A stretch of DNA of 64,000 nucleotides, from NCBI GenBank assembly GCA_963978895.1, contig OZ022238.1:1966953-2030952 (forward strand). The letters are read 5' to 3'. A program made the translations under genes and the position numbers. The notes under the pieces were generated by a model. The model was not told the DNA's origin. It saw nothing but the letters and a program-made list of their open reading frames with translations, and did no database searches. The stretch's first letter is position 1. Every line of letters starts with the position of its first letter. The DNA comes from Erpobdella octoculata (lineage: Eukaryota; Annelida; Clitellata; Hirudinida; Erpobdellidae). This document shows positions 58,990 through 64,000 of the stretch, piece after piece.

Positions 58990-59100
58990 TATGTCCTGCG
59001 CCGAATTGTCCTGCGCCGAAATGTCCTGCGCCGAATTGTCATGCGTCGAATTGTCATGGGTCGAATTGTTCACGAGGAATTGTCTTGCAACGAATTGCCC
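58990..59100. repeat. 16-bp repeat (TGTCCTGCGCCGAAT)
   Basis: About seven copies decaying from left to right. Confidence 0.7.
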
Positions 59101-59676
59101 TGGAACCATTAAATTTGTGTCTCTAAGTCGGACCTTTTAGAAAATGTTTGAAAAAAAAATCAGCTTATTGTGTTGGTCGAAGAAGATTTTCATAGAACTC
59201 AAAACTGAACGTTCCGGAAATAAAATATCAGCTGAGTATCTTTGTTACAGAATATGAAAAATACCGGTTTTTTTTTTATTTGTAATCTTTATCTCCTTCT
59301 CTCTGCTTCTTTCTCCTTCTTCTCAAGTTCAAAATTGATCGAACCATTAACTCTGTGGGGCAATCGTCGGGCACGTCAGCCAGTCAGCCCCAGCCGCTGC
59401 TCGTAGCCATGTTAGTCTGAAATCGCACCCGCTGACACGAGTCTCGAGTTAAGAAGATACCGAAGTAGGCAATCAAAGAGACCATAACGAGGAATGCCAT
59501 TATACTTGTTTTTATTGTTATTATTATTATTATTGTTGTTTTTTTTATTATTATTATTATCATTATCTTGATATATGGCTCTCGATTTCTGAAGAAAATA
59601 TTCGTCTAATAAGTCGTGACGTCACGAAAACTCAAGTAGGTCAAGGGTTAAAGGTGAAAGTCTCGTTTCGCTCACT

Positions 59677-59787
<111 letters not shown>

Positions 59788-60479
59788 GCGTACACCGTTA
59801 GGTAGATGACGGGATTTTCCCAATTAATTCAGATTACCTGGAAAGCACAGTGGAAAAATGGCAAACGCTTGTTGTTAGCAATGGCAAACGATGTCCAATT
59901 TCTGAAGTCCAAGCACACTTTGGATATTAATAATTATTACAAATTCATTTGGTCACGGTTTAAACCGAAAATAAATTTTTCACTTCTTCCACCGGATCCA
60001 TGTCACGCCCGCTTGAAACCGATCCTGGATTAAAGTCTCTCTCTTTCTCTCTCTCTTTCTCTCTCTCTTGCTCTCTCTCTTGCTCTCTCTCTCCCTCTCT
60101 CTCTCTCTCGTGGTTCAACACAAACCCGATAAGGCATTCTTGGAAGAATTCTTCTGTCATATTGGCGAAGTGCAAAACAGCTTTTGATATCAGGTTCATA
60201 TTTGAAATATCTTCTCTTTTGATTAATTTATGTTTTAATCCATTTGTAACATAACGAAACTTTTTAGTCTTTTCACTTTTCGACCTACAGTTTATTAACC
60301 GTCTTGCAATAAGGATTTAAGCTTAAGCTATCCCGGAGACGGGATGTAACCCCCCATGTTGGTACAGGGGCCCAGATTCCCTGAACGTCGATGACTTCTC
60401 CTAGTTCAGGCCATAGTCCAGACAGGCCCGTAGCCAGGACTGTTAAAGTGGGGGGGCAAAAATTTTATTTGGGTGGGCA

Positions 60480-60656
<177 letters not shown>

Positions 60657-60663
60657 ATATATA

Positions 60664-61731
60664 TAGTGGCGGATCTAGACTTCTTTGGCGGGGGGACAAA
60701 AAATGGCGGGAGGGGCCAAAAACGGAGAAAAAGCAAACATTTGATCTTATATCCACAAACTTCACTGGAAAACCACTGCCAGATGCTAAAAATTTTGTAA
60801 TTTACCTAAAAAGTAATCAATTTTTTATAGTATTTAAAAGAAAGTTAATTTTGGAATCCCACGGGGAGCATATTTCTAAATGGTAGTATGCGGCAATACA
60901 GAGAGGTCGACTAGCAGCCTAAGAGGGGTGTGGCTGAACGTTCTGCTTTAGATATTTATGATTGCTATTCTCAATGTGGCACTAAAAATCTATAGAGCTA
61001 GTTTTATATGTTATTATAAATAACATATATAAAACCAGCTATACTAAATCAGCTGCATATAATATGGTCGCTTTTTCTTTATGTGGTTTCAACTTAAATT
61101 TCAATGTGTTTCATCCATCAATAGCCATATTAATTTGTTAAGTGAAAGTCGATTCAGCTTAGCTCCTATTCAATGTCTCTGTCTAAACAAAACTTATAAT
61201 TATTTCTGATTTTTAACTCAACTGTTTCAATTTTTATAATACTTAATTTAATGTTTTAACATATGGTTCTGAAGATGGCTTTATATAGCTTATTTATTAT
61301 GTATCTATTTTTTAACTAATAATTTTTTTGATTACAATTCTCGTCATTTCAAATGGATGAAAAGGGCTTTAAAAAAACATTTTTACTAGTGGGTAATAAT
61401 GTTAATAGCAATAATAACATGAATGTGAAGTCAAGGCATTTTACGAATTATAAGTAAGTTTTATTCTAATTTACTCAAACTAACTTTGAACTAACTAAAT
61501 CAACAATTCATATTATTTTCGACACTTTTTATTAATATCAATAACATATCATTGAAAATGTGGAATTGAGTGCGATTTACGTCTAGCCACATAAGCCACA
61601 ATTTACGTCTAGCTACATAAGCCACGCCCCTCTTAGGCTGCTAGTCAACCTCTCTGTATTGCCGCATACTACCATTTAGAAATATGCCCACGAAGACGGC
61701 CATGGCCTTCCCCGGCCCCCTGGATCTGCTA

Positions 61732-61735
<4 letters not shown>
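60664..61735. mobile_element. Second-level hAT-like element nested in 60423-62191
   Basis: Left end AGTGGCGGATCTAGAC; right end CTGGATCTGCTACTG. Both abut TA/GT microsatellites, so its target duplication cannot be read. Confidence 0.6.
60868..61688. mobile_element. Third-level inverted-repeat element
   Basis: Arms of about 75 bp: TATTTCTAAATGGTAGTATG and on through GCGGCAATACAGAGAGGT to GAGGGGYGTGGCT, mirrored at 61615-61688 with about two mismatches. The interior is AT-rich and non-coding. Confidence 0.7.
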
Positions 61736-61776
<41 letters not shown>

Positions 61777-61990
61777 TGTCTGTTTGTCTCCCTGTCTGTC
61801 TGTTTGTCCTTTGTTTTTCCAAAATAACTTTTTTAAATAATTTAAAAAAAATATTCTAAATAGCGGTGGACCTATCATCAGAGTAGATACACACAAAATT
61901 TCATAAAGATCGGTTCAGCCGTTTCGGAGGAGTTCAATTTCAAACACTATAACACGAGATTTATATATATATATATATATAATAATATAT
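61735..61990 (-). mobile_element. Helitron-like fragment inside the outer hAT element
   Basis: On the minus strand AATCTCGTGTTATAGTGTTT then GAACTCCTCCGAAACGGCTG, colinear with 1820-2030. It begins TCTATATATT near 61993, compatible with a Helitron TC start. Confidence 0.55.
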
Positions 61991-62191
61991 AGATTAATTT
62001 ATTTCAATTAAAAATAGTTATAAAAATTTGAACTTCGGGGATCAATTTTCAGAAAAAATTATGCTTTTTTCACTTATTTAATGTTAATAATTTTCGACAG
62101 TTTTTTTTAGAAAATAGAGTAATATTTTTTCAAAAACCTCAGACCGCCTCAGGGTGGGCAAACTGCTAGCCCTCCCCTGGCTACGGCCCTG

Positions 62192-64000
<1,809 letters not shown>

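Overview
This is animal nuclear DNA: intron-rich genes with GT-AG (and several GC-AG) introns, AT-rich spacers, many microsatellites and minisatellites, SINE-like elements and terminal-inverted-repeat elements. Four protein-coding genes can be assembled exon by exon. They are a giant fibrillar-like collagen whose Gly-X-Y triplets are dominated by threonine at Y, Homer, calsyntenin and VPS35. Threonine-rich Y positions are best known from annelid cuticle collagens such as that of Riftia, so I lean to an annelid or another lophotrochozoan. That placement is inference and is not proven by the sequence.

Layout. 1-2,243: a 157-bp satellite, TA repeats and two Helitron-like 3' ends. 2,239-14,636 (minus): collagen gene, 17 exons seen, about 2,490 residues, first exon(s) missing. 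14,637-24,030: gene-poor spacer with SINEs, an 8-bp-TSD hAT-like MITE, minisatellites and a foldback element. 24,031-28,905 (plus): Homer, 9 exons, 319 aa. 28,906-32,712: convergent spacer holding an array of ATGCAAAT octamers. 32,713-43,652 (minus): calsyntenin, 18 exons, about 916 aa. 43,653-45,681: short spacer with a SINE. 45,682-55,085 (minus): VPS35, 19 coding exons, 814 aa with a 66-nt extra exon or 792 aa without it. 55,086-64,000: no gene recognised; a three-level nested transposon stack and microsatellites.

How the genes relate. Homer (postsynaptic scaffold), calsyntenin (synaptic adhesion and kinesin cargo adaptor) and VPS35 (retromer sorting of membrane cargo) sit side by side and all act in neuronal membrane trafficking. 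The collagen is an extracellular structural protein and appears functionally unrelated. Exon coordinates were derived by hand from splice signals, reading phase and remembered family sequence. Nearly all junctions keep phase, which supports them, but no transcript data were available.
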